A stretch of 64,000 bases of DNA from Shewanella sp. ANA-3. GTDB lineage: Bacteria; Pseudomonadota; Gammaproteobacteria; Enterobacterales; Shewanellaceae. The notes below the pieces were generated by a model. That model did not search any database, was not told the origin of the DNA, and saw nothing but the letters and a program-made list of their open reading frames with translations. The stretch is taken from positions 2,914,001 to 2,978,000 of the forward strand of contig NC_008577.1 of assembly GCF_000203935.1 (NCBI RefSeq). Direction: 5' to 3'. This document shows, in pieces, positions 54,200-63,515 of this stretch; positions within the stretch are counted from its first letter, which is position 1; each line of letters starts with the position of its first letter. A program made the translations under genes and the position numbers.

Positions 54200-55240
54200 A
54201 TGGCAAGCGAACTCAATCCACTGGGCTTACTCGGTATCGAATTTACCGAATTTGCCAGCCCCGACAGCGATTTTATGCACAAAGTGTTTATCGACTTTGG
54301 TTTTTCACTGCTGAAAAAAGCCAAAAATAAAGACATTTTATACTACAAACAAAATGACATTAACTTCCTGCTTAACAACGAGCGCGAAGGGTTTTCGGCA
54401 GAATTTGCCAAATCCCACGGCCCTGCCATTAGCTCTATGGGCTGGCGCGTAGAAGATGCCAGCTTTGCTCACCGTGTGGCGGTAGAGCGCGGCGCCAAAG
54501 CTGTGGCCGATTCGGCCAAGGATCTGCCTTATCCAGCCATTTATGGTATTGGTGACAGCTTAATTTATTTTATCGACACCTTCGGTGCCGACAACAATAT
54601 CTATGCAACTGACTTTGAAGACTTAAGTGAGCCAGTGATCACCCAAGAGAAAGGCTTTGTCGAAGTAGACCATTTAACCAATAACGTCTACAAAGGCACC
54701 ATGGAACATTGGGCGAACTTCTACAAAAACATCTTTGGTTTTACCGAAGTGCGCTACTTCGACATCAGCGGCGTACAAACCGCACTGGTGTCTTACGCCC
54801 TGCGCTCACCTGATGGCAGCTTCTGTATCCCAATTAACGAAGGTAAAGGCAACGATAAGAACCAAATCGATGAATACCTGAAGGAATACAATGGTCCAGG
54901 TGTACAACACTTAGCCTTTAGAAGCCGTGATATCGTTAAATCCTTAGATGCGATGGAAGGTAGCTCGATTCAATGCTTGGATATTATTCCTGAATATTAC
55001 GACACCATTTTCGATAAAGTCCCACAAGTGACCGAAAACCGTGAGCGTATCAAGCATCACCAAATTTTGGTGGATGGCGACGAGTCAGGCTATTTATTGC
55101 AGATCTTCACTAAAAACCTGTTTGGCCCGATTTTTATCGAAATCATTCAACGTAAGAACAACTTAGGTTTTGGCGAAGGTAACTTCACCGCCCTGTTCCA
55201 ATCGATTGAACGTGACCAAATGCGCCGCGGCGTGCTGTAA
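54200..55240 (+). CDS. hpd: 4-hydroxyphenylpyruvate dioxygenase
   Basis: Converts 4-hydroxyphenylpyruvate to homogentisate, the substrate of the preceding hmgA product. Two VOC-fold domains with the iron-binding triad: His in FVEVDHLTNNVYKG, His in GVQHLAFRSRDI and Glu in FIEIIQRKNN. Length 346 aa is typical of bacterial enzymes. Ribosome site AAGAGGAAC precedes ATG at 54200. Ends before a strong terminator at 55267, so hmgA-hpd form one operon, presumably under the divergent LysR. Confidence 0.95.
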   Translation: MASELNPLGLLGIEFTEFASPDSDFMHKVFIDFGFSLLKKAKNKDILYYKQNDINFLLNNEREGFSAEFAKSHGPAISSMGWRVEDASFAHRVAVERGAKAVADSAKDLPYPAIYGIGDSLIYFIDTFGADNNIYATDFEDLSEPVITQEKGFVEVDHLTNNVYKGTMEHWANFYKNIFGFTEVRYFDISGVQTALVSYALRSPDGSFCIPINEGKGNDKNQIDEYLKEYNGPGVQHLAFRSRDIVKSLDAMEGSSIQCLDIIPEYYDTIFDKVPQVTENRERIKHHQILVDGDESGYLLQIFTKNLFGPIFIEIIQRKNNLGFGEGNFTALFQSIERDQMRRGVL

Positions 55241-55266
55241 TCGCAGCCATTAATGCATAAGAAACA

Positions 55267-55297
55267 AAAACGGTACGCACTGCGTACCGTTTTTTTA
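55267..55297 (+). terminator. Terminator of hmgA-hpd
   Basis: ACGGTACGCA/TGCGTACCGT ten-base stem with a two-base loop and seven T. Confidence 0.9.
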
Positions 55298-55436
55298 TGT
55301 CCTATAGTGACTCGCTGTTTGTCACGCTTCGCTTATGGCCTTTCGATTATTTTCTTTCAACATGGCCTTTTGAGTATCGCCCCTTGACGGTACGCTTGAG
55401 CATTGCTAATTCGAACGGAGCCTCTTGGCATGGCTC

Positions 55437-56840
55437 TCAAGCTTGATACTTTACAATCGTGTTTTTGCCCTTTGCCTTGGCTTGATACAAAGCCTTATCC
55501 GCCAAATGCAGCAACGACTCGCCAGCGATACCTTGCTGATACTCCACCCAACCAATGCTCACAGTGCAGTAAATCGTGTGCTCCTCGGCCGCTATCGACA
55601 TCTCAGCAAAGGATTTTCGAATACGCTCAAGCACCGGATACACCTGCTCAGCATCAATATCCCTAAGCACAAGGGCGAACTCTTCACCGCCTAGGCGCGC
55701 GGCAATATCTTGGCTACGGCTATGATTGTGTATCAACTGCGCCAACAGCTGAATAACCCTATCGCCCACACTGTCACCATAGGTGTCGTTAATCATCTTA
55801 AAGTTATCGAGATCCAACATAGCGACCGAATAACGCACTGTCTGGCCGTTAAGATTTGTCAGCTGTGGCATAAAGCCGCGGCGATTCAGTAGCCCCGACA
55901 AGGGATCATAGAGCGCCTCTTGCACCGCAGTTTGCTTATCTCTCTCGGTTCGGCGCAGCTGTGCCCGCTGTAACGACACCCCAAAAATCGTTAATGCCGA
56001 TGACAACACAAAAGCCATCATCTCCGCATTGGTTTGATATGGCGTGGCATTGATAAACGGACCATAACCCTGAGCTGTCGCTAAAATCATAAACAGCATG
56101 GAGGCGCTGCTAAACAGCGCGAGGTAAAAACGCGTGACCTCAAAGGAGAGCACAACCAACAGCGGCGGGATCACATAAAATAACCAGCCCAGATCGAACT
56201 TAACCCCCACCAAACAAAACAGTGGCAAGCCAATCAAGGGCAAAAGGATATGGCGGGTTTTGGCTATGCTTAGCGCATTGGGTTCCACCCATCCTGCATA
56301 CAGCTGATACACCAATACTATTCCCAGAATATCGGCAAAGAAAAACATTTGCCCCATACTCCAAAACGCGCTGGGTAAAATATAACCGCCAAGCACTAAA
56401 TTAGCGGATAACAATGCGCTGGAACCGAAAATGGGGATGATGCCTGCGACCACCACAAACTTCATCAAGTCATTCGCACTTCCCGTACCCTGTGGCAAGA
56501 AGCGTCTGAGTAACAACATCGACATCGCAGGCGCGAGCATATCGCTTAACGCGGCAATCGAAGTATGCAGCAGCGAAAGACCGAGGGAATCCTGTTGCAA
56601 CATGCCTTGAAAATTCAAGGTAAAACTGACGAGGAATATCAGCAGCAATGCCTTACGCCCCCACATAAGTAACATCACCAAGGCAATACCGGAGGGCAGC
56701 CAAATCAAGGTGATATTCTCAGGTTGTAAGCTAAATAATGTTTGGCCTAAGGCGCCGGTTAGCCAGTAGATAATGCCTGCGCACAGCAGTGCGATATGGC
56801 TTTGTCTTGCTGGCAATAAAGGCGAAAAAAGTGTCTTCAA
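55437..56840 (-). CDS. MASE1-GGDEF diguanylate cyclase, 467 aa
   Basis: N-terminal MASE1 membrane sensor of about eight hydrophobic helices (about 14-280), with the family start PENITLIWLPSGIALVMLLMWG, followed by a cytosolic GGDEF domain (about 300-467). Active site GGEEF at 384-388, I-site RSQD five residues before. It should make cyclic di-GMP in response to an unknown membrane signal. Start ATG 56840 has no clear ribosome site nearby, so the first residues are tentative. Convergent to the hpd terminator on its left. Monocistronic. Confidence 0.9.
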   Translation of the reverse strand: MKTLFSPLLPARQSHIALLCAGIIYWLTGALGQTLFSLQPENITLIWLPSGIALVMLLMWGRKALLLIFLVSFTLNFQGMLQQDSLGLSLLHTSIAALSDMLAPAMSMLLLRRFLPQGTGSANDLMKFVVVAGIIPIFGSSALLSANLVLGGYILPSAFWSMGQMFFFADILGIVLVYQLYAGWVEPNALSIAKTRHILLPLIGLPLFCLVGVKFDLGWLFYVIPPLLVVLSFEVTRFYLALFSSASMLFMILATAQGYGPFINATPYQTNAEMMAFVLSSALTIFGVSLQRAQLRRTERDKQTAVQEALYDPLSGLLNRRGFMPQLTNLNGQTVRYSVAMLDLDNFKMINDTYGDSVGDRVIQLLAQLIHNHSRSQDIAARLGGEEFALVLRDIDAEQVYPVLERIRKSFAEMSIAAEEHTIYCTVSIGWVEYQQGIAGESLLHLADKALYQAKAKGKNTIVKYQA

Positions 56841-57023
56841 TCGGTAATCAACCTCAAAGAGCGCTAACGCGATAAAATTAAACGGTTTATTGTTTCGCTA
56901 TTAAAGCTTATGCCATGTGCATTAATGGCAGTACAACCAAGTTTACATATAAACTTGGTGGCGGCTTTAACCTCAGCGACCAAAAGCTCTGCGACCTAAA
57001 ACCAGTACGATTGATCTTCAGTC

Positions 57024-57581
57024 CTAATGAGGTGCAGTGATTTGCTTAATCACCCTGCAAGGATTCCCCACAGCCACACTATTGGCTGGAATATCTTTAT
57101 TCACCACACTGCCCGCGCCAATCACGCAGTTATCGCCAATGGTGACACCGGGCAACACACTGACATTACCGCCGAGCCACACATGGTGACCGATATGAAT
57201 AGGCTTACCAAATTCTGTTGTAAGACGAGCTATGGGGTCAATAGGATGGGTCGCAGTAGAAATCAGTACATTAGGCCCAAACATCACATGGTTGCCAATC
57301 GTGACCTGACAAACGTCGAGTATGGTTAAGTTGTGATTCGCATAAAATTGCTGGCCAATTTGGATGTTATAGCCGTAATCACAAAAGAAGTTAGGCTCGA
57401 TATGGGCACAACTAGGCACATTGAGTAGCTCACGCAAGTGGGCCATGCGCGCCTCAAGCTGTGTGGGATCGGCATGATTAAATCGATGACAGAGTAATTT
57501 AGCTCGCATTCTTTCGGCGACTAAGGTTTCATCGGAGGCTTGATAGGCTTCCCCCGCCAACATTTTTTGCTTTTCTGTCAT
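57024..57581 (-). CDS. maa: Maltose O-acetyltransferase-like acetyltransferase, 185 aa
   Basis: Left-handed beta-helix (hexapeptide repeat) acetyltransferase of the sugar O-acetyltransferase family: N-terminal helix MTEKQKMLAGEAYQASDETL, catalytic His in STATHPID, and repeats IGHHVWLGGNVSVLPGVTIGDNCVIGAGSVV. Uses acetyl-CoA to acetylate maltose, glucose or a related thiogalactoside; substrate assignment by family only. Length 185 aa equals Escherichia coli Maa (183). Ribosome site is weak. No partner gene. Confidence 0.9.
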   Translation of the reverse strand: MTEKQKMLAGEAYQASDETLVAERMRAKLLCHRFNHADPTQLEARMAHLRELLNVPSCAHIEPNFFCDYGYNIQIGQQFYANHNLTILDVCQVTIGNHVMFGPNVLISTATHPIDPIARLTTEFGKPIHIGHHVWLGGNVSVLPGVTIGDNCVIGAGSVVNKDIPANSVAVGNPCRVIKQITAPH

Positions 57582-57904
57582 CTAAGTTCAACATTTAACC
57601 CTTGTTATAATGACGCAACCCTAACAATCGACTATCAATAATTCAAGCGCAACAACAAATCCGATGCTTTTTTTGCATCAATTGCTGTACGGTTTTACAT
57701 CCAGCCAAGCTAACGTCAGCAAACAATGCCTTCAAACACGATGAAAATAGCCCCGCTCATTCAGGCCGATTTGACAGGATGCTGGGGCAAGTCAGCGATT
57801 TTACCAGAGTTCGATTTAGCCAGAGTGCGATTTAGCCGATTGGCTAACTCTCTCATTTTCATTACACTAGCGTTCCTTCACTCTTCTAGTAGACCGTTTA
57901 GACC
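57582..57904. other. 323-bp divergent gap
   Basis: Between maa (minus) and the LysE-type exporter (plus). A short open frame at 57726 overlaps the exporter start in another frame and lacks coding signs. No other motif. Confidence 0.4.
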
Positions 57905-58528
57905 ATGCCAGATTTTGCCTTACTCGCTGTGTTTATCCCGACCTTTTTCTTTGTTTCTATCACCCCCGGTATGTGTATGACACTCGCCATGACGCTTGGG
58001 ATGAGCATTGGTGTGCGTCGTACCCTGTGGATGATGCTCGGCGAGCTTGTGGGTGTGGCCTTGGTCGCTACCGCTGCGGTCATGGGGGTGGCGAGTATTA
58101 TGCTTAACTACCCTGCGGTTTTTCAGGTATTTAAATGGGTTGGTGGCATTTACTTAGGCTATATCGGCGTGCAGATGTGGCGCGCACGAGGTAAGATGGC
58201 CATGCTTAGCGATGATGACACTAACCCAAGAGCCAGTAACTTTACGCTGATTTCACAGGGGTTTATTACCGCCATTGCTAACCCTAAGGGTTGGGCGTTT
58301 ATGGTGTCGCTATTACCGCCATTTATTAATGCCGAGCGCGAGGTTGCGCCGCAACTCCTAGCCCTACTTAGCATTATTATGGTGACAGAATTTACTTCTA
58401 TGTTGGCCTACGCCAGTGGCGGTAAGAGTCTGAGAATATTTTTAAGTCGCGGCGATAATATTCGTTGGCTAAATCGTATCGCCGGCAGCCTTATGATTGG
58501 CGTTGGCATCTGGTTAGCGGTGAGCTAG
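57905..58528 (+). CDS. LysE family amino acid/homoserine exporter, 207 aa
   Basis: Six hydrophobic helices with the family signature at the start (FFFVSITPGMCMTLAMTLGMSIGVRRTLWMMLGE), as in RhtB/LysE translocators, and GFITAIANPKGWAFMVSLLPPF in the middle. Exports amino acids or related small molecules from the inner membrane; substrate unknown. Length 207 aa is typical. The ribosome site is weak; ATG at 57905 matches the family start. Ends before a terminator at 58545. Confidence 0.9.
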   Translation: MPDFALLAVFIPTFFFVSITPGMCMTLAMTLGMSIGVRRTLWMMLGELVGVALVATAAVMGVASIMLNYPAVFQVFKWVGGIYLGYIGVQMWRARGKMAMLSDDDTNPRASNFTLISQGFITAIANPKGWAFMVSLLPPFINAEREVAPQLLALLSIIMVTEFTSMLAYASGGKSLRIFLSRGDNIRWLNRIAGSLMIGVGIWLAVS

Positions 58529-58544
58529 TTAAACATGCTGTCTT

Positions 58545-58576
58545 GAGTGATATGTGTTTAGTACATCACTCTTTTG
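58545..58576 (+). terminator. Terminator of the LysE-type gene
   Basis: GAGTGAT pairs with ATCACTC with extra TGT/ACA pairing, then TTTTGTG. A second stem GCGTCGCG/CGCGACGC follows at 58590-58621, between this gene and the convergent one. Confidence 0.75.
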
Positions 58577-58640
58577 TGTAAACCCATTCGCGTCGCGCCA
58601 GCGTATTTGTTGACGCGACGCTCTACGTTTATGGTGGTTA

Positions 58641-59906
58641 TTAGCCCTTTTTATAGGGCAACACCTCGCGCATCTGCTGCATATACACTTCCATTTGTGC
58701 AGCTTCCTCCTCGGTAAAATGCGCTATGGCTCGCTTAAAGTCGGGATGAGCAATATTGTGGTAGGAATAAAGCGCCACAGGCTCGAAGCCGCGCAGCACT
58801 TTATGTTCGCCCTGAGCGCCTGCATCAAAGATATCAATCCCATGGACGATACAGTATTCAATGCCCTGATAATAACAGGCCTCAAAGTGTAATCCCTCAA
58901 GCTCGACAATGCTGCCCCAATAACGACCAAATAGACATGTCTGCCCTTGCTCGTTGCGGCCCGTAAAATACAGCGCGCCCGCTAACATCTGCCCTTTCGC
59001 ATCACTCACCACGAGCAAGACAATTTGCTCAGCCAACCGCTCGGCAATCATGTTAAAAAATGTTGGCGTTAAATAGCCACGATGGCCGGAGCGCTTAAGG
59101 TAGGTTAATTGATAACATTCAATAAAATGCTGCCATTGCTCACGGCTAATATCCGCTCCCGCGACAAACTCATATTGCAAGCCATAGGGCTGTAGCTGGG
59201 CACGCTCCTTAAGGATGTTTTTACGCTTACGGGAGGTGAGTGCCGCTAAAAAGGCTTCAAAATCTGCATAACCACGATTATGCCAATGGAACTGGGTGCT
59301 TAAACGTTTAAGGGAAGTGGGATTGGATGCCTCAACAAATAGCGCTTGCTGCGAAGGCGAGACAAATAAGCAATGCCAAGAGGACATTGGCACATCCACG
59401 TTAACTAATTGCTCATTTAAGCACGTAAATACGGCGCGGCTTAGCTGCTGCGCTTCCTCTGCCAAAAGCGTAGACGATAACCCCAACCGCCGCCCCTGCA
59501 CCGGTGTAAACGGAATGGCATTTAACAATTTAGGATAATATTCAAAACCATGGCGCTCATAGGCCTGCGCCCATGCCCAATCAAACACATATTCACCGTA
59601 GGAGTGGAATTTTTGATAAAGCGGCATCAATGCCAGCAGGGGTAAATCCATAAAATCTGCGGCATCTTTTTGGCTAACAATAACGGCATCTGGCGCTAAT
59701 TCTTGTGTAAATTCACTGCCAGTGGCGTCGAACACACCTAAATGATGTGGCCGCCAACCCGTCGCGGCACAGGCCGACAAACTCAGCTCTAAGCTGAGTA
59801 TATAGGCATGCTGGCAGAAGGGATTGTCCGTCCCCATCAATCGGTCCCAGCTGCTAGCGTCAATACTCTGCGCCGCGCTGGCAAAGGCCAATATCAGTTG
59901 TCTCAT
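58641..59906 (-). CDS. FemAB/DUF482-like GNAT acyltransferase, 421 aa
   Basis: DUF482 family (peptidoglycan-recognition or GNAT-type acyltransferase): NPFCQHAYILSLELSLSA near the start, RKRKNILKERAQL in the centre (RK-rich acceptor region), and YLKRSGHRGYLTPTFFNMI and ACYYQGIEYCIVHGIDIFDAGAQGEHKVLRGFEP near the end. Members have two GNAT-like lobes and may attach amino acids or acyl groups; substrate unknown. Cytoplasmic. ATG at 59906 has GGA about 13 bases upstream. Divergent from ggt. Confidence 0.85.
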   Translation of the reverse strand: MRQLILAFASAAQSIDASSWDRLMGTDNPFCQHAYILSLELSLSACAATGWRPHHLGVFDATGSEFTQELAPDAVIVSQKDAADFMDLPLLALMPLYQKFHSYGEYVFDWAWAQAYERHGFEYYPKLLNAIPFTPVQGRRLGLSSTLLAEEAQQLSRAVFTCLNEQLVNVDVPMSSWHCLFVSPSQQALFVEASNPTSLKRLSTQFHWHNRGYADFEAFLAALTSRKRKNILKERAQLQPYGLQYEFVAGADISREQWQHFIECYQLTYLKRSGHRGYLTPTFFNMIAERLAEQIVLLVVSDAKGQMLAGALYFTGRNEQGQTCLFGRYWGSIVELEGLHFEACYYQGIEYCIVHGIDIFDAGAQGEHKVLRGFEPVALYSYHNIAHPDFKRAIAHFTEEEAAQMEVYMQQMREVLPYKKG

Positions 59907-60015
59907 TCGTTGAATTCTTATCCGTTAAACATACTAAGCAAAGATCCAAGGTTGCAATTAAGCCTAATTCTCGGCACATTGCATAGCCAAAATGAAAATA
60001 AATTCAGGATTGAAT

Positions 60016-61755
60016 ATGCGCCGCGCAGGAACTTTTAGACCTCTTATTCTCGCCATCGCCATGGCACTGCCTTTGTTGTCTTCGCCCACTCTCCATGCCG
60101 AAGAACCTTCAATTTTCAGCCAAATGGCCACGGCACAACCCGTATGGGCAAAACATGGTATGGTCGCCAGCCAAGAAGCGCTGGCCAGCCGCACTGGCAT
60201 CGAGATTTTGAAGCAAGGCGGTAATGCCGTCGATGCTGCGGTGGCGGTCGCATTCAGTTTAGCCGTCACGCTACCCCGCGCGGGCAATATTGGTGGCGGT
60301 GGCTTTATGCTTGTCCATCTGGCCAAAGAAAACAAAACCATCGCCATCGATTACCGTGAAATGGCGCCATCAAAGGCGAAAAAAGACATATTCCTCGATG
60401 AGAATGGCGATGCGGTGACTAAATTAAGCCGTGAACATGGTCTGGCAGTCGGCGTCCCCGGCACTGTGATGGGCATGAGTTTAGCCCTTGAAAAATATGG
60501 CACTATGACCATGGCGCAAGTCACGGCGCCCGCCATCAAAATGGCACAGGAAGGCATTAGCGTGACCCCAGATCTTGCGGTATCCCTTGCAGGCTTAAAG
60601 CGCCGTATGAGCCAATGGCCAAGCACAGCAGCCATCTTCTATAAGGCCGACGGTAGTGACTACCAAGTGGATGATATTTTAAAACAGCCAGAACTCGCCC
60701 ACTCCCTGCAACTTATCGCCGAGAAAGGCACTAAAGGCTTCTACGAAGGTGAAACTGCGGAGAAACTGGTTAAGGCCGTGCAAGATGCTGGCGGCATCAT
60801 GACCTTAGCGGATTTAGAACACTATAAGGCCGTTGAGCGTGAACCCGTTCGCGGTCAATACCGTGGATATGACGTAGTTTCTATGCCACCACCATCCTCG
60901 GGCGGCGTGCACATTATCGAAATGCTCAATGTACTGCAGCAGTTCCCTATCGATCAATTTGGCCATAACACGGCGCAAACCATTCATGTGATGGCCGAAA
61001 CCATGAAGCATGCCTACGCCGATCGCAGCGAATACTTAGGCGATCCCGATTTTTACAAGGTGCCGGTCAAACAGTTAACCAATAAGGACTACGCCCAAAA
61101 AATCGCCAGCCAAATTGCGCTAAACAAAACCACGCCCAGTACCGAAATCAAACCCGGCAATCTAGCGCCCTATGAGAGTGACCAAACCACGCACTTCTCG
61201 GTGGTCGATAAATGGGGCAATGCGGTGTCTAACACTTACACCTTAAACTTCAGCTACGGCTCGGGTTTAGTCGCCAAAGGTACGGGCATTTTACTCAATA
61301 ACGAAATGGATGATTTCTCCGCAAAACCCGGCACACCTAACGGTTATGGCCTAGTGGGTGGCGATGCCAACGCGGTGGAAGGTAATAAACGTCCTTTAAG
61401 TTCAATGAGCCCAACCATAGTGATGAAAGACGGCAAACCCTTCTTAGTTACAGGCAGCCCTGGCGGTTCACGCATCATTACCACCACGCTGCAAATCATT
61501 ATGAATGTGATTGATCACGGCTTAAATATTGCCGAAGCCAGCAATGCTGCGCGGGTACACCACCAATGGCTGCCCGATGAACTGCGAGTCGAAAGCAGCC
61601 TAAACCGCGATACCATTTCGTTACTCGAAGCTAAAGGCCATAAAGTGAAAGTGCAATCGGCCATGGGCAGCACACAATCTATCATGGTGACAGACCAAGG
61701 GATTTTTGGTGCCTCAGACCCACGCCATTCGGGTAGCGAAGCCGTCGGTTACTAA
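60016..61755 (+). CDS. ggt: Gamma-glutamyltransferase
   Basis: Periplasmic enzyme cleaving glutathione and other gamma-glutamyl compounds. Signal peptide (about 1-28, LILAIAMALPLLSSPTLHA) precedes an Ntn-hydrolase precursor that cuts itself before Thr391 in QTTHFSVVD, forming the large and small subunits; NIGGGGFMLVHL, DYREMAP and MSPTIVMKDGKPFLVTGSPGGSRI also match. Length 579 aa is usual. The start at 60016 has AGGA six bases before it; the earlier ATG at 59992 lacks a site. Terminator at 61900. Confidence 0.94.
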   Translation: MRRAGTFRPLILAIAMALPLLSSPTLHAEEPSIFSQMATAQPVWAKHGMVASQEALASRTGIEILKQGGNAVDAAVAVAFSLAVTLPRAGNIGGGGFMLVHLAKENKTIAIDYREMAPSKAKKDIFLDENGDAVTKLSREHGLAVGVPGTVMGMSLALEKYGTMTMAQVTAPAIKMAQEGISVTPDLAVSLAGLKRRMSQWPSTAAIFYKADGSDYQVDDILKQPELAHSLQLIAEKGTKGFYEGETAEKLVKAVQDAGGIMTLADLEHYKAVEREPVRGQYRGYDVVSMPPPSSGGVHIIEMLNVLQQFPIDQFGHNTAQTIHVMAETMKHAYADRSEYLGDPDFYKVPVKQLTNKDYAQKIASQIALNKTTPSTEIKPGNLAPYESDQTTHFSVVDKWGNAVSNTYTLNFSYGSGLVAKGTGILLNNEMDDFSAKPGTPNGYGLVGGDANAVEGNKRPLSSMSPTIVMKDGKPFLVTGSPGGSRIITTTLQIIMNVIDHGLNIAEASNAARVHHQWLPDELRVESSLNRDTISLLEAKGHKVKVQSAMGSTQSIMVTDQGIFGASDPRHSGSEAVGY

Positions 61756-62228
61756 TCACTGATTGGCATACTAGCGATATGCATAAAGGCAAGGAAGCCA
61801 TCGATTGGAGTGATAAGGCTAAGCACAAAGCTGCTCGATATTGAGTATTCAAGCTAAAACGCGATATCGAATCGCTCAGGAAGAGTCAGCAGCATCAACA
61901 AGCCCTGATATACACCACTGTATACGCAGGGCTTTTTACTCTTTGAGATAAAAGCCTAGCCCAGTCACACCATTCAGTCTTTACCATCTTCGACCGAGCT
62001 ACGGTCGCGATATCAAGATGATAATACCGCTATCCCAACACGAAACTGTAAGCTGAACAGAAAATGCTAAGCCATCAAACAGGTAAAGTGAGTTTAGCTT
62101 TAACGTGGTTTACTCAATGAAAAAGATAAAATGTAACTGAATGTCTTTCTGGAGGGGAATGGATTGACTCAGCATTAACTCGCTCTATAGTATCCAGCTC
62201 TAACATACAAATTGAAAAGGAATTTATT
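61756..62228. other. 473-bp gap after ggt
   Basis: Holds the ggt terminator (61900-61938). A 21-codon open frame at 61790 has no ribosome site. Close to 62218 AAAAGGAA is the ribosome site for the next small gene. Nothing else seen. Confidence 0.45.
61900..61938 (+). terminator. Terminator of ggt
   Basis: AAGCCCTG pairs with CAGGGCTT around a loop that also forms TATA pairs, followed by TTTTTACT. It lies 145 bp past the stop. Confidence 0.75.
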
Positions 62229-62456
62229 GTGTCAATAGTATCGCTGATTTTGCTATTGCTCTTAGCTAGCATGATGTTTTTCGGTATGTTGAGTTATTCG
62301 CTCGGTCGCAAAAAGACCACGAACCCTAAGCTCACAGGGATGCTAGGTACAGTATTGGGATTGTTTCCGTTATTGGGTGTTATTTTCTTGATTGTCTTAG
62401 TGCTAAAAGCCGACATCACAACCCCAAGCATGCCCCAAGGAAATAGCCTGCTCTAG
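62229..62456 (+). CDS. Small two-TM membrane protein, 75 aa
   Basis: Begins GTG with AAAAGGAA at a correct distance. Two hydrophobic helices (about 2-27, LILLLLLASMMFFGMLSYS, and 38-60, MLGTVLGLFPLLGVIFLIVLVL) are joined by a basic loop (LGRKKTTNPK), so it is probably an inner-membrane hairpin. No family recognised. It is the last plus-strand gene before the integron tail on the right; it is probably chromosomal rather than part of the array because it lacks an attC. Confidence 0.65.
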   Translation: MSIVSLILLLLLASMMFFGMLSYSLGRKKTTNPKLTGMLGTVLGLFPLLGVIFLIVLVLKADITTPSMPQGNSLL

Positions 62457-62687
62457 CTAAAATGCGGTTAACCGACCTAGATTTATTTCAACAGCTAATT
62501 TAGAGCGAACATATAGCCGCAATACGCTTTTAGTCAGTAGCGCTCATCAAGAGACTGTTGGGATTGTGTTAGTTTCAACTGTCATTTTCGGATGTCAATT
62601 CTAAAGAAGATACTTGACTCGATTTGGGACAAAAGCGTGTCAGGACATCGGTTGCATCTGGTGAATTTAGGATAAAAATTTATATGG

Positions 62688-62759
62688 CGATAACGCCCGC
62701 AGCACGGGCAAATTAGGAGCGCAGCGGAAATTTTGTCCCTGTGCCTGCGATTGTTACAT
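62688..62759 (-). repeat. Integron attC site 3 (last of the array)
   Basis: On the minus strand it runs from ATGTAAC to GTTATCG (core R'' and R' boxes) with inner arms CGCAGG ... GCGGGCG and a central stem GACAAAATTTC ... AATTTGCCC. It shares the stretch TTTCCGCTGCGCTCC with attC site 1, as expected for related cassettes. No cassette follows to the left, so it marks the distal end of the array. Confidence 0.72.
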
Positions 62760-62765
62760 TACAGA

Positions 62766-63404
62766 TTACTGAAGATTTGCATAACCTTCGATAAATTCTT
62801 TATCAACTTCCTGTGTAGACTGATATTTTGAAACGGCAATTAAAATTGAGAGCTTTACAAGCTCATTTAGCTTTTTCTCATACTCCTCTTTCTGATCAAG
62901 CACCTCATCCAGCTTACTTCCTAAATCAATTCCCGGCTGAGCCATTTTCTTCTCAAGCATAAATTCTGAGGAATGTGTACAACGGTCAATAATCTTTTGG
63001 TACAAATCTATTTGCTGGGAAATAACAGACAATATGGTTTGTTTGTAGGAAGTTATCTTTTCGTACTCATAAGAAGATTTAACACTATCCAGCTGCTCTT
63101 GTTGGACATCAAGAGTTTTGACTTGAAGCGCATGCAACTTGGAAAATTCGCTAACCTGAGTCTCTAGCAAACGTTTTTGCAACCTTATGGTGATAATTAT
63201 TGCCACTAAGGTCACGAAAGAGACTGCTGGCGCAAATACACCGCCAAAGAAGGAGCCTAAAGCAGACCAATCGGCCGACGAGTTCGATATTCCTCCAGAA
63301 AATGTATTGATGTAAAAGAATACAGATACTGAAAGGCCTAGCATCAATAAAATGATGGATATATAAAGCACTAGCTCGAAAGGCTCTCTACCTTTATGTT
63401 TCAT
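62766..63404 (-). CDS. Integron cassette: AbiC-like (putative phage abortive infection) membrane protein, 212 aa
   Basis: Two membrane helices (about 10-33, LVLYISIILLMLGLSVSVFF, and 53-75, VFAPAVSFVTLVAIIITI) flank WSALGSFFGGVFAPAVSFV, the pattern of putative phage abortive infection proteins (PF16872-like), followed by a coiled-coil/helical cytosolic part (about 75-212, LLETQVSEFSKLHALQVKTLDVQ). Length is shorter than many relatives (about 300). Start ATG 63404 has GGGAG upstream; the frame to 63485 lies in attC site 2. The gene is bounded by attC sites 2 and 3, so it is a cassette. Defence function inferred from family resemblance and location. Confidence 0.7.
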   Translation of the reverse strand: MKHKGREPFELVLYISIILLMLGLSVSVFFYINTFSGGISNSSADWSALGSFFGGVFAPAVSFVTLVAIIITIRLQKRLLETQVSEFSKLHALQVKTLDVQQEQLDSVKSSYEYEKITSYKQTILSVISQQIDLYQKIIDRCTHSSEFMLEKKMAQPGIDLGSKLDEVLDQKEEYEKKLNELVKLSILIAVSKYQSTQEVDKEFIEGYANLQ

Positions 63405-63428
63405 TAATTCTCCCAGCCCTGACAAAGA

Positions 63429-63506
63429 GTGTAACGCCGCCAGCAGCGGCCGAGTAAAACGAGGTCCAGCGACCGCAGGGAGCATTGCTGGCAGGCCTTG
63501 TTATAT
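63429..63506 (-). repeat. Integron attC site 2
   Basis: On the minus strand from ATATAAC to GTTACAC (cores), with arms GCCTGCCAGC and GCTGGCGGC (one extra base in one arm, as in real attC sites). The centre TGGACC/GGTCCA-type stem differs from sites 1 and 3. Located between the two cassette genes. Confidence 0.75.
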
Positions 63507-63515
63507 GCAGTTGAA

